A stretch of DNA of 11,272 bases from Bacteroidales bacterium (GTDB taxonomy: Bacteria; Bacteroidota; Bacteroidia; Bacteroidales; Azobacteroidaceae). The stretch spans positions 1 to 11,272 of the forward strand of contig JAJBTS010000052.1 in NCBI GenBank assembly GCA_020860885.1. Direction: 5' to 3'. The position numbers were made by a program, and so were the translations under genes. The notes under the pieces are model-generated. The model worked only from the letters and a program-made list of their open reading frames with translations. It was not told where the DNA came from and did not search any database. Positions 1-9,331 of this stretch are shown here, piece after piece (within the stretch, counting starts at the first letter, position 1; each line of letters starts with the position of its first letter).

Positions 1-62
1 ATATAGGTTAATCCGTTTCAGTCTAAAAGTTATTTAACACACATTTGTTATAAGAATATTTT
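1..62 (+). promoter_or_regulatory. AT-rich leader upstream of the synthase operon
   Basis: This short stretch ahead of the first start codon is strongly A/T-rich and contains no Shine-Dalgarno-like purine run at a useful distance. The last bases before the ATG are AATATTTT, which fits the SD-independent initiation common in Bacteroidota. CACATTTG at 40-47 resembles the Bacteroides -7 element (TAnnTTTG), but its first base mismatches, it would leave a leader of only about 10 bases, and I see no convincing -33 partner. I therefore do not call a promoter with confidence. The true promoter may lie upstream of the window. Confidence 0.3.
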
Positions 63-3000
63 ATGAAAAAAGAACTCATTATTCTTACGCCTTTTGAAAT
101 TCCGGATAGTAAATTGGTGGTAGAAATAGCTAAAACACACGCTTATCCGGTCTTGCATTTAGGAAGTAATAAAAAAGCTGCACAACCTCCCTTAGACATA
201 CTTTCAAAGAAAAAAATATCCTTTGGTGTATGTGTCGCTTCGGAAAAGGTCAGCGATATTTCATTACCGGAAAATGTAGACAGAGTAATTCTTCCTTTAG
301 GGGTAGATTTTTCAACAAAAAGAAAGGTTGAATATATTTATCAGGTTTATTCCATAGAAGAAGCCTTTCAGGCTTTGGAAGCAAAGAAACCATCCATCAT
401 TATAAAGGGCAATGAAGGAGCCGGTAGAGTTTCTATGCAGTCTTCGTTTATCTTCTTTCAAGCTCTTATTGATAGATGCTTGAAAGAAAAAGTAAAACTC
501 TATGTACAGGGAGGAGCAGGAATACATACCTCTGCCGCTTTTTTAGCTTTAGGCGCTCACGGAGTAATTATGGATTCACAGGTTGCCGTTTTCCCCGAAT
601 CTTCTACGCCGAAAGAAATCAAAGATTTATGCAAAAAATTATCCGGAACTGAAACGGTGTTGATAGATGGTTTCCGGGTTTTACGCAGAAACAATTCTCC
701 TAAAATCCCTTTAAATGCATTGGCTCAGGATATAAATCCGTTTTTAGGCGGGTTTAACTTGTCTGAGAATTATATCCCTATGGGGCAGGATATAGCTTTA
801 GCCTCGGATTTTGCAGAACGTTACAGGAATATTAAAAGTTTCGTGGAAGCTTTTTTCGAAGCGGTGTACGGACATATTCTGCAAGCGAAAAGAGTAAATG
901 TGATTGGGGTAGATAATGATTTGGCTAAAGAGCTCCATATAAAATATCCCATTGCCCAGGGACCTATGGCGCGTATCAGTGATGTTCCCGGATTTTTGAA
1001 TGAGGTGAGCGAAGCAGGTGGACTCCCCTTTTTTGCAATGAGTATGATGACTGGCGATAAAGCCCGGAATGAACTCAATAATACGGCAAAAACATTAGCC
1101 GGTAAACCGTGGGGAGTGGGTATCCTTGGTTTTGCTTTGCCGCACATAAGGGAAGAACAAACAAAATATATTCTGGAAGCTAAACCGGATGTGGTGCTTA
1201 TTGCCGGAGGACGTCCTTCTTTAGCAAAACCTTTCGAAAAGGAGGGAATCAAAACATTTATTCATGTGCCGTCTGTTTCATTGCTGGATATCTTCTTAAA
1301 AGAAGGGGCGAAAAATTTTATTTTTGAAGGACGTGAAAGCGGAGGACATGTAGGGCCCCTGTTGAGTCTGGTGCTCTGGGAAAAACAAATCCATCGGTTA
1401 TTGAAAGAAGACGACAGGTCGCAACTGAATGTGTTTTTTGCAGGTGGGATCCATGATCGTTTATCTTCTGCATTTGTTTCCGTTATGGCGGCTAATCTGG
1501 CGGCTAAAGGAGTCAAGACGGGTGTTCTGATGGGTACCTCTTATCTTTATACCAAAGAGATAGTTGCGTCGGGAGCTATTACAAAAGATTATCAGGATAT
1601 CTTAATCAAAAAGAATGAAACGATATTGCTGGAAACCGCTCCCGGCCAGGAAACTCGTTCTGTGGAATCTCCCTATACCGGTTTCTTTATCAAAGAAAAA
1701 AAGAAGTTGCATTCGGAAGGAGTCGATCCGGTGGATGCTTTAATAAAGTTGGAAGAACTGAATCTTGGAAGGCTGCGCATAGCCGCAAAAGGGCTGGAAC
1801 GCAAAGAAGGAGCTCTGATTAAATTATCTAAAAAAGAACAGCTGGATAAAGGTTTGTTCATGACCGGAGAAGTAACGTCTTTAATAAATAAAGTTACCTC
1901 TATTGCGGAACTTCACTCGGATGTTGCAGAGAAAAATAAGGAATTGATCCATAATATTCAGGAAATATCCAAACCGGATCTTTCTGGGCAACCTTTGGAT
2001 ATAGCCATTGTTGGAATGGAATGTATTTTTCCGGAAGCAGAAAATATAGAAGAATACTGGAAAAATATTGTTTTAGGTAAAGATTGTATGTCGGAAGTTC
2101 CGGATTCGCGTTGGAACAAAAATCTGTTTTATAATCCGGATACGAATGATACGGATTATGTCTGGTCGAAATGGGGCGGATTTATTCCCACGGTCGATTT
2201 TGACCCGTTGGAATTCGGAATGACTCCGCAGTCTTTGGCTTCTATCGAGCCTGTACAATTATTGAGTCTGATGATAGCTAAGCGTGCATTACAGGATGCC
2301 GGATATACGGATTTAACGGAAGTCGATATGGAAAATACTTCCGTAATATTTGGCGCTGAAGGTGCAACGGAGCTGGCTATGTCTTACAGTTTCAGATCCG
2401 GAGTAAAACAGATATTTGGGGAATTGCCGGATGAAGTCAAGAGTGCACTTCCTCGTCTTAATTCCGATTCCTTCGCAGGAATACTGTCCAATGTTATCTC
2501 CGGAAGAATTGCGAACCGTTTGAATCTCGGAGGACGAAACTATACAGTGGATGCTGCATGTGCCTCGTCATTGGCTGCATTGGACATTGCTTGTCAGGAG
2601 CTTCACTCCAACCATTCGGATATGGTTATTGTAGGAGGGGCTGACCTTCATAACGGAGCAAACGATTTCTTATTGTTTGCAAGTACGTATGCTCTTTCTA
2701 AAAAAGGATATTGTGCTACTTTCGATGCTGATTCGGATGGTATTGCTTTGGGAGAAGGAATTGGAGTCTTGATTCTGAAAAGGCTGGAAGATGCCGAAAG
2801 AGACGGTAACAAAATTTATGCAGTCATAAAAGGGGTAGGAGGAAGTAGCGACGGGAAGAACTTAGGTATGACAGCTCCCAGTAAGAAAGGGCAGATGAGA
2901 GCTTTGGAAAGGGCTTACAAAAATGCAGGGATTCTTCCTACCGAAGTGGAACTGATCGAAGCTCATGGAACAGGAACTGTTGTAGGAGACAGAACTGAAG

Positions 3001-6000
3001 TTGCTGCATTGAACGACCTTTTCATAGATGCCGGTGCACTCACCGGGCAGACTTTTCTGGGATCCGTTAAAACACAGATCGGGCATACGAAATGTTCGGC
3101 AGGAATCAGCGGTTTGATCAAAGCGGTGTGTGCAACTTATTATGGTATCATGCCTCCAACCATCCATCTCCAGAATCCTATTTCCAATTATAAAGCTCAC
3201 ACCAGTCCTTTTGCTTTCCGGACGGTAACCGGTTTATGGAATAGAGAGAAAAGGGTTGCCGGAATCAGCGCTTTCGGATTCGGAGGAACGAACTTTCATG
3301 CAGTGATAGAAAATTACCACCCATCGGTTCCTGAATATACCAGTCTGGAAGCCTGGCCCTCTGAATTGTTCGTCTTCAGGGGAAATACGCCGGAAGAAGC
3401 AAAAAAACAAGTGGAGAAAATAAGTCAATTGCTGGCAATCAATGATTCGCTTAAACCTAAAGACCTGGCATTCTCTTTAACACACTACAGCGACGAAACA
3501 GTTCAGATATCCGTAGTGGCAGGTAGTATTCAGGAATTACAGTTAAAGCTGAATGCAGTTAAAGAAAACAAAACAGACAGTGGCATCTATTACCGTTCAC
3601 CGGTTGAAGGGAAAGTAGCTTTTCTGTTTTCCGGACAAGGCAGTCAGAGGGTGAATATGGGGAGAGATCTTTTTGTGGCTTTTCCGCGTATGAGACATCT
3701 TTTGAATAAGAATAAAGAATATGAGAAGATCCTTTTTCCGGAAACTGTTTTTGATGAAGAGTCCGTTAAGGAGCAACAACGGATCATTACGGATACACGC
3801 AATGCACAGCCTTTATTAGGCATGGTCGATTGGGGCATTGCAGATTATTTGCGTTACCTGGAGATAGAGCCGGATATGGTAGCCGGGCATAGTTATGGAG
3901 AAGTGGCCGCCCTTTGTTTTGCAGAGGGTTTTTCTCCGGAAGACCTGACCCGGTTAAGCCGGTTAAGGGCGGAATCTATTTTGAATGCCGTAGAAGACGA
4001 TCCCGGAAAGATGCTTGCCGTAGGAATTCCTGAAGAAGAATTGGAAACACTTCTGAAAGATGAGACTGAGGTTTGGGCAGTAAATTTTAACTCTCATAAA
4101 CAGATTGTCCTCGCCGGTACTACTTCAGGAGTAGAAGTCTTCAAAAAGAAACTTACGGAGCATAAAATAGCTTATAAAGAATTAAATGTAGCCTGCGCTT
4201 TTCATAGTCCGGTAGTAGCGAAAGCCAAAGATCTTTATAGTAAAGTCCTGAAAGATATTCCTTTTACTGAGCCCCAAGTGCCGGTTTGGTCCAATACAAC
4301 GGCCGGAATATATCCGGATAAGATTTCGGAAATAAAAGAAAGACTGGCCGAACATCTGGTCAGACCCGTTTTATTCACCAAACAAATTGAGAATATGTAT
4401 GCCGACAGAGCCCGTATCTTTATTGAAACGGGTCCGGGCAGAACCCTTACAGGGTTGGTGACTTCTGTTTTAGGGAAAGATGCAATAGCTCTCTCAACGG
4501 AAAATAAAGGGAACGAAGGGGTGTCTTATCTGCTAAAAGCGATTGCTCAGTATATGGCTACCGGAAAAAATGTGAATATAAACAAGCTCTTTGAAGGAAG
4601 AAGAACATCCTATATCGATATAGATAATCCCGAGAAATATAAAAAGGCAGATACTTTGTGGAAAATCAATGGGCATAATGCGGTTCCTTACAGTGGAAAA
4701 ATGCCTGCCGACGGAGCTTATCCTGTAACTCAACCTATTATTCAATTAAAAGAACTTATGGAAACTCGAAACTTAAAAAAAGATATTGAGAACAATATCG
4801 CAGTGGAAAATATAATGATGGAGTATTTAGCGAATATGAAATCGGTAATACAAGATCAGAGAGATGTAATGCTGGGTTATCTGGGGCAATACGATATTGC
4901 TCCTCGTTCTGAAATTCAACGCACCTTGGCAAGACAAGCCGTATTGCAACAAGATGCTTCCTATGTTGCTGTGGAAGAATTATCTAAAGATACTCTGAAA
5001 GAAGAGAGCGGAAAAACTCAAAATCCCTTAAGTTCTTTAACGGAAGAAGAACTTAAAAATATCTTATTGGAAGTAGTGAGTGATAAAACGGGTTATCCGA
5101 TAGAGATGCTCGGTATGGACATGGATCTGGAAGCCGACCTGAGCATCGATTCTATTAAACGGATGGAGATTATTGGAGGATTAAGAGATAAATTTGAGGT
5201 TACGGACGATATTGACGAATCGGAAGACGGGTTTGCTAAATTGGCTTCCATTAAGACCCTTAATCAGTTAATTGCATGGCTGAAAGAATTGGGGGAATCA
5301 GCCGGCAACAATGTATCCGGAGAATTAGCGCTGAAACCGGGAGATACGGAAATCACACCTCATGAAGAAATCCGGGAAGAATCCGATGAATTAACCCGGA
5401 TGCGTTTTCAATGGGTTCCTTATCCTTTTAACCCGGAGAAACGAATATCTGTTCAGGGAAATCGTTTTGCTGTTGTAGAACATACAAATGAAAATTCCGT
5501 TTCATCGGCTGTAAAAATGAAATTGGAAAACGAGGGGGCGCAAGTAGATATTCTGGATATTCAGACGAATAATCTAAAAGATTATAAGGGCATAATCTTA
5601 CTTAGTTCATCCAAATCGCCCATTCAGATGAAAGAATTGTTTACTCTTCTTAAAAGTATTGACTGGAATCATACCACTAAAGTATTCATTTTCAGCGATG
5701 CTCTGGGAAGCATTCTGAAATCGAAGAATACAAAAAGTTTAAAGAAAATACAAGGCTATCCGGGATTGATGAAAAGTCTGGCTCATGAATATCCTTCTGT
5801 CAATTTCAGAGTGATCGAATGTTGGGATTCTTTCAATAAAAACCAGATGCCTGAAATCATTTTGGAAGAATTGAGTGCAGATGAAAAAACTCCGGAGATA
5901 ATTTATAAAAAAGGAGAACGTTGCCGTTTTGAAGTGAAAGCAGAAATTTTAACCGGGAAGGACGAAGGGAATCTTTCTTTAGACCCGGAATCAACAGTTC

Positions 6001-6836
6001 TGGTTTTGGGGGGAGCTCAGGGAATCACTCCCGAATTGGTATCTCAAATGGCTAATCTCTGTCCATGCAATTATATTTTAGTGGGGCGTTCGACTTTGGA
6101 AACGGAAGGAGAGGATAAATACGAAGGATTGAATACAAAAGATGAGATCCGTAAATTCCTGATTCAAAACGAAGAATTAAAGGTTCCTGCGGAAATTGAG
6201 AAGAAAGTGCAAACTCTGTTTAAAAGAAATCAGGTGAAACGTGCGGTTGCCCGCATAAAAAATGCAGGAGGAAAAGTTGTCTATAGAACGGCCGATGTAA
6301 AAAACACCAAAGTATTTAAGGCTCTTATAAAAGACATTCAAAAAGAATATGGCAAAATAGATGTCGTGATTCATGCTGCCGGAATATTGGAAGATAAGTT
6401 GTTTGCAGATAAAACCTGGGAATCTTTTGAGAATGTTTACCAAACCAAAATAGTGCCGTTGAATAGCATAACGGATGAGCTCTTGCCGGAATTGAAATTA
6501 CTGGTTTTGTTCAGTAGCGTAGCTTCGGCTTTTGGTAACAGAGGACAGACTGATTATGCTGCAGCCAATAGTGTTTTTGATTTGACTTCTCTGTTATGGT
6601 CTGAGAAGAAGATAAATATACGGATTCTCTCTTTCAACTGGGGCCCGTGGAAAGGAGCGGGAATGGTTTCCGATTCTCTGGAAAACGAATTCCGTAAAAG
6701 AGGAGTGGCAATGATCTCTTTAAAAGAAGGAGGAGAGATATTCGTGAATGAATTGCAATACGGAAAAGAACCTTCTGTGTTGGTTATGGGTGGCAAGAGT
6801 CAGGACATCGAGAATTTTCTGGAAGCAATCAAGTAA
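63..6836 (+). CDS. Iterative type I synthase subunit: NMO-like, NMO/ER, KS, AT, ACP, KR
   Basis: This 2257-residue megasynthase extends and reduces an acyl chain in the cytoplasm. Residues 1-270 are a degenerate nitronate-monooxygenase (NMO) fold with GNEGAGR at 116-122. Residues 290-560 are an intact NMO/PfaD-like enoyl reductase: QGPM from Q299, GRESGGH with His429, GGI at 461-463 and MGTS at 490-493. A linker (595-625) leads to KS1 (645-1085) with triad C833, H968 and H1008. AT1 (1184-1480) has GQGSQ at 1191-1195, GHSYGE with S1277, R1302 and AFHS with H1381, as in malonyl-specific ATs. A helical linker (1575-1610, ending VMLGYL) precedes one ACP (1660-1740) with LSIDSIKR and phosphopantetheine site S1697. 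KR follows: a structural half from about 1760, GGAQGIT at 1983-1989, and S2152, Y2165 and N2169. The ATG is the natural start because the NMO-like fold begins directly after it. The gene stops 8 bases before the next start, so the two are probably co-translated. There is no thioesterase and no DH domain here; the DH is supplied by the third frame. Confidence 0.96.
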   Translation: MKKELIILTPFEIPDSKLVVEIAKTHAYPVLHLGSNKKAAQPPLDILSKKKISFGVCVASEKVSDISLPENVDRVILPLGVDFSTKRKVEYIYQVYSIEEAFQALEAKKPSIIIKGNEGAGRVSMQSSFIFFQALIDRCLKEKVKLYVQGGAGIHTSAAFLALGAHGVIMDSQVAVFPESSTPKEIKDLCKKLSGTETVLIDGFRVLRRNNSPKIPLNALAQDINPFLGGFNLSENYIPMGQDIALASDFAERYRNIKSFVEAFFEAVYGHILQAKRVNVIGVDNDLAKELHIKYPIAQGPMARISDVPGFLNEVSEAGGLPFFAMSMMTGDKARNELNNTAKTLAGKPWGVGILGFALPHIREEQTKYILEAKPDVVLIAGGRPSLAKPFEKEGIKTFIHVPSVSLLDIFLKEGAKNFIFEGRESGGHVGPLLSLVLWEKQIHRLLKEDDRSQLNVFFAGGIHDRLSSAFVSVMAANLAAKGVKTGVLMGTSYLYTKEIVASGAITKDYQDILIKKNETILLETAPGQETRSVESPYTGFFIKEKKKLHSEGVDPVDALIKLEELNLGRLRIAAKGLERKEGALIKLSKKEQLDKGLFMTGEVTSLINKVTSIAELHSDVAEKNKELIHNIQEISKPDLSGQPLDIAIVGMECIFPEAENIEEYWKNIVLGKDCMSEVPDSRWNKNLFYNPDTNDTDYVWSKWGGFIPTVDFDPLEFGMTPQSLASIEPVQLLSLMIAKRALQDAGYTDLTEVDMENTSVIFGAEGATELAMSYSFRSGVKQIFGELPDEVKSALPRLNSDSFAGILSNVISGRIANRLNLGGRNYTVDAACASSLAALDIACQELHSNHSDMVIVGGADLHNGANDFLLFASTYALSKKGYCATFDADSDGIALGEGIGVLILKRLEDAERDGNKIYAVIKGVGGSSDGKNLGMTAPSKKGQMRALERAYKNAGILPTEVELIEAHGTGTVVGDRTEVAALNDLFIDAGALTGQTFLGSVKTQIGHTKCSAGISGLIKAVCATYYGIMPPTIHLQNPISNYKAHTSPFAFRTVTGLWNREKRVAGISAFGFGGTNFHAVIENYHPSVPEYTSLEAWPSELFVFRGNTPEEAKKQVEKISQLLAINDSLKPKDLAFSLTHYSDETVQISVVAGSIQELQLKLNAVKENKTDSGIYYRSPVEGKVAFLFSGQGSQRVNMGRDLFVAFPRMRHLLNKNKEYEKILFPETVFDEESVKEQQRIITDTRNAQPLLGMVDWGIADYLRYLEIEPDMVAGHSYGEVAALCFAEGFSPEDLTRLSRLRAESILNAVEDDPGKMLAVGIPEEELETLLKDETEVWAVNFNSHKQIVLAGTTSGVEVFKKKLTEHKIAYKELNVACAFHSPVVAKAKDLYSKVLKDIPFTEPQVPVWSNTTAGIYPDKISEIKERLAEHLVRPVLFTKQIENMYADRARIFIETGPGRTLTGLVTSVLGKDAIALSTENKGNEGVSYLLKAIAQYMATGKNVNINKLFEGRRTSYIDIDNPEKYKKADTLWKINGHNAVPYSGKMPADGAYPVTQPIIQLKELMETRNLKKDIENNIAVENIMMEYLANMKSVIQDQRDVMLGYLGQYDIAPRSEIQRTLARQAVLQQDASYVAVEELSKDTLKEESGKTQNPLSSLTEEELKNILLEVVSDKTGYPIEMLGMDMDLEADLSIDSIKRMEIIGGLRDKFEVTDDIDESEDGFAKLASIKTLNQLIAWLKELGESAGNNVSGELALKPGDTEITPHEEIREESDELTRMRFQWVPYPFNPEKRISVQGNRFAVVEHTNENSVSSAVKMKLENEGAQVDILDIQTNNLKDYKGIILLSSSKSPIQMKELFTLLKSIDWNHTTKVFIFSDALGSILKSKNTKSLKKIQGYPGLMKSLAHEYPSVNFRVIECWDSFNKNQMPEIILEELSADEKTPEIIYKKGERCRFEVKAEILTGKDEGNLSLDPESTVLVLGGAQGITPELVSQMANLCPCNYILVGRSTLETEGEDKYEGLNTKDEIRKFLIQNEELKVPAEIEKKVQTLFKRNQVKRAVARIKNAGGKVVYRTADVKNTKVFKALIKDIQKEYGKIDVVIHAAGILEDKLFADKTWESFENVYQTKIVPLNSITDELLPELKLLVLFSSVASAFGNRGQTDYAAANSVFDLTSLLWSEKKINIRILSFNWGPWKGAGMVSDSLENEFRKRGVAMISLKEGGEIFVNELQYGKEPSVLVMGGKSQDIENFLEAIK

Positions 6837-6844
6837 ATAGTTGA

Positions 6845-9322
6845 ATGGAACGGAAAGATATTGCAATTGTAGGAATGTCGGTGTTCTGCCCCGGTGCAGA
6901 TAGCATTGAACAGTTCTGGAACAATCTTAAAAATGGAGTTGACTCTATTATAGAAGCTCCGGATAATATTATCAACCACTTTTATTTTGAAAAAGGAAAC
7001 GGGAATGTGGACCCTATCTACTGTAAGAAAGGAGGATTCACGAATCCTTTGAAAGTGGATCCCCTCAGGTATGGAATATTGCCGATCGCAGCGGAAGGTA
7101 TGGACCCGGAACATCTCACGTCTTTATTAGGTGCGGAACAGGCGCTTTACGATGCGGGTGTTTTCGATAAAAAGATATCTCTGAAGAAAGGAAGTATTAT
7201 TATCGGGAAAGGAAATTTTGCCGGTTTGATTACTCATCGCTCGAATGAAATAGTACGTACATCCGAGCAAATAGCTATTTTGATCCGGGAACTCTTTCCT
7301 TCCATAACCGAAGAGGAAATCGATCAATTCAAAATAGCTTATCAGAAGCAGCAGGGAAGGTATCAGGCAGATACAGCGATCGGAACTATGCCCAATCTGG
7401 TAGCGGCAATGGTAGCCAACAAATTTGATATGCAGGGTCCTGCTTATACGGTGGATGCCGCTTGCGCCAGCGGACTGGTGGCTGTAGATCATTCCATCAG
7501 GTTGTTGCAGAGCGGGCAATGCGATATTGTCATTGCAGGAGGAATGCACACGGCACATAGCCCTATGTTCTGGAGTGTATTCAATATGATGGGGGCCTTG
7601 TCGCGAAAACAACAGATTGCTCCTTTCAGTGAAGAGGCTGACGGACTCATTATTGGAGTTGGGGGAGGCATGGTTGTCTTAAAAACACTCGAAAAAGCGG
7701 TAGCGGACGAAGATCGCATTTATGCTGTGATAAAAGGAACCGCTGTCTGTAGCGATGGAGGAGGATCGCATGTGATGGTCCCTACGGTACAGGGGCAAAA
7801 AAGAGTTTTAGGTTTAGCCTGGGAAGCAGCAAACATGCATCCTCAGCAGATTGGTTATATTGAAGCTCACGGAACGGCAACACTGGTCGGAGATAAAACC
7901 GAAATAACAACTTTAACCGAATTTTTCGGAGACGATTCAAACCCGGATAAAGCTTTTGTCGGCTCGGTGAAATCGAACATAGGACATACGATGCCTGCGG
8001 CAGGGATTATGGGATTGATAAAAACCGCATTGGCCCTTTATCACAGGCAGATTCCTCCGACATTGCATTGTGAAAAACCTTTGGAAGCTATGTTCAGGTC
8101 CCGGTTCCGCCCCCCTCAGACATTGATCGATTGGGATGAAACGAAATATCCGTTGATTGCCGGTGTGAATGCTTTTGGTTTTGGAGGGGTGAACTCTCAT
8201 GCGGTGCTTACCGCTTACGAAGGGAATAAACCTTCCAGGCAGCATACTCCGGAAAAAAGCTTTAACGAGGAGGCTATTGCGGTGTCTGCAAAAACAAAAG
8301 AGTTGTTACTCAAAAAATTGAAAGCAGGGGATTATACAAATACCGGCGGAGATTACCGGATCGTTATTTTTGACCCGTCGGCCTCCCGGATGGAGAAAGC
8401 TCTCTCTATCGTCGAAAAAGATAAGCCCTGGAAAGGCCGTATGGATATTTGGTTTACAAATGATCCTCTTCTTCTGAACGATGGGAAAATCGCTTTTATG
8501 TTTCCGGGTTTTGATCTGGGAATAAATTCCGAAACCGATTCAATCAGCGAATATCTGGATTTGCCGAAAATAGAGTATAGCTCCGACAATGAAATGACCG
8601 AGCAATCCGTTAAATTATTTTACAATACGATCATCAATGACCTGGCTCTAAAAAAGCTGGGAGTAACTCCCGACCTTTATTCCGGCCATAGCATCGGAGA
8701 ATGGTACGCTGCGGTATCGGCAGGACTGATCTCCAAAGAATCGGTTACCCGTATGATGGAATCTTTAGATCTTTCCAATGAAGCTGTTGAGGATATCTTT
8801 TTTATTTCCGTAAGCCGGGGAGCGGACTCCCTGAAACAATGGTTCGATAAAATACCGGATCTCTACCTCGCTAACGACAACTGTCCCAGTCAGTCGTTGT
8901 GGTGCGGAACGGCGGAAGCCAAAGAGTCGTTAATAAAGGTTCTGAAAAACGAACAGATTTACTACCAGGAACTTCCTTTCAGTTCGGGTTTCCATACTCC
9001 TTTCCTGAAAGATAAAATAGGGTTGGCAAAAGAATCTGTCGAACATATAGAAATGATCGATGGAAGTATTCCTGTATGGTCGGCAACAACACTGGAACCT
9101 TATCCCCGAAATAAACAGGAGTATCAGCAACTCGTTATCGACCACATGACTAAACCGGTCTATTTCTCTGACTTAGTCCGGAAATTATTCAAAGAACAGA
9201 AAGTTCGTGTTTTTATTCAAATCGGAGTCGGAGGATTGGTTTCCTTTATGGATGATATTTTGAAAGGACAAGAATATAGCGCCATTTCTACTGGTATTTC
9301 AAACCGTTCAGGACTGGAATAA
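6845..9322 (+). CDS. Synthase subunit: second ketosynthase and divergent acyltransferase (N-terminal part of a split gene)
   Basis: This 825-residue protein starts directly at a KS domain (MERKDIAIVGM). KS2 spans about 4-460 and has the full condensing triad: C207 in DAACASG, H342 in EAHGTA and H381 in SNIGH. It is therefore not a chain-length-factor type partner lacking the Cys. The usual GEG glycine loop reads G271-V272-G273. AT2 spans about 545-825 and has GHSIGE with S616 and GFHTP with H717, so its catalytic Ser/His pair is present. However, GQGSQ is replaced by GFDLG (555-559), and the Arg that binds the malonyl carboxylate (25 residues after the Ser in FabD and in AT1) is Leu641. AT2 probably handles a non-malonyl acyl group, in chain loading, transfer or release. 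The protein ends at a TAA inside the normal AT C-terminus, and the following codons continue the AT in the same frame. The start lies 8 bases after the previous stop, which suggests translational coupling. Confidence 0.93.
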   Translation: MERKDIAIVGMSVFCPGADSIEQFWNNLKNGVDSIIEAPDNIINHFYFEKGNGNVDPIYCKKGGFTNPLKVDPLRYGILPIAAEGMDPEHLTSLLGAEQALYDAGVFDKKISLKKGSIIIGKGNFAGLITHRSNEIVRTSEQIAILIRELFPSITEEEIDQFKIAYQKQQGRYQADTAIGTMPNLVAAMVANKFDMQGPAYTVDAACASGLVAVDHSIRLLQSGQCDIVIAGGMHTAHSPMFWSVFNMMGALSRKQQIAPFSEEADGLIIGVGGGMVVLKTLEKAVADEDRIYAVIKGTAVCSDGGGSHVMVPTVQGQKRVLGLAWEAANMHPQQIGYIEAHGTATLVGDKTEITTLTEFFGDDSNPDKAFVGSVKSNIGHTMPAAGIMGLIKTALALYHRQIPPTLHCEKPLEAMFRSRFRPPQTLIDWDETKYPLIAGVNAFGFGGVNSHAVLTAYEGNKPSRQHTPEKSFNEEAIAVSAKTKELLLKKLKAGDYTNTGGDYRIVIFDPSASRMEKALSIVEKDKPWKGRMDIWFTNDPLLLNDGKIAFMFPGFDLGINSETDSISEYLDLPKIEYSSDNEMTEQSVKLFYNTIINDLALKKLGVTPDLYSGHSIGEWYAAVSAGLISKESVTRMMESLDLSNEAVEDIFFISVSRGADSLKQWFDKIPDLYLANDNCPSQSLWCGTAEAKESLIKVLKNEQIYYQELPFSSGFHTPFLKDKIGLAKESVEHIEMIDGSIPVWSATTLEPYPRNKQEYQQLVIDHMTKPVYFSDLVRKLFKEQKVRVFIQIGVGGLVSFMDDILKGQEYSAISTGISNRSGLE

Positions 9323-9331
9323 CTGAGAAGG
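9320..9331 (+). other. In-frame TAA splitting a KS-AT-DH-PPTase reading frame
   Basis: The second and third frames share one reading frame, and the only stop between 6845 and 11173 is TAA at 9320-9322. Before it the protein reads NRSGLE. After it the codons give LRRVLALLFIEGKAVDY, which is the usual C-terminal end of PKS/PUFA acyltransferases (a hydrophobic helix followed by G-x-x-V-D). The AT domain thus runs through the stop. A single base change from CAA, GAA or AAA would explain it. AGAAGG at 9326-9331 abuts the GTG at 9332 with no spacer, so it is not a proper ribosome binding site for that codon. I see the shared frame and the continuity; nonsense mutation, sequence error, readthrough and fixed gene split remain open explanations. 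Confidence 0.85.

Noticed and set aside
40..47. Bacteroides-type -7 promoter element CACATTTG
   Set aside because: It has a mismatch at the first base, no clear -33 partner, and would give an improbably short leader.
821..1252. Minus-strand open frames in this stretch and throughout the window
   Set aside because: They lie antisense to conserved synthase domains, show no recognisable protein features, and are expected by chance opposite long coding regions.
6834..6850. Frameshift joining the first and second proteins
   Set aside because: The first protein ends at a normal KR C-terminus and the second starts cleanly at the KS N-terminus with an ATG, so these look like two separate coupled genes.
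6845..8230. KS2 as a chain-length factor like that of PfaC
   Set aside because: The active-site Cys207 and both His residues are present.
9320..9322. TAA recoded as a sense codon by an alternative genetic code
   Set aside because: The other two genes end in TAA at natural domain boundaries (6834-6836 after the KR and 11171-11173 after the PPTase), so TAA works as a stop in this genome.
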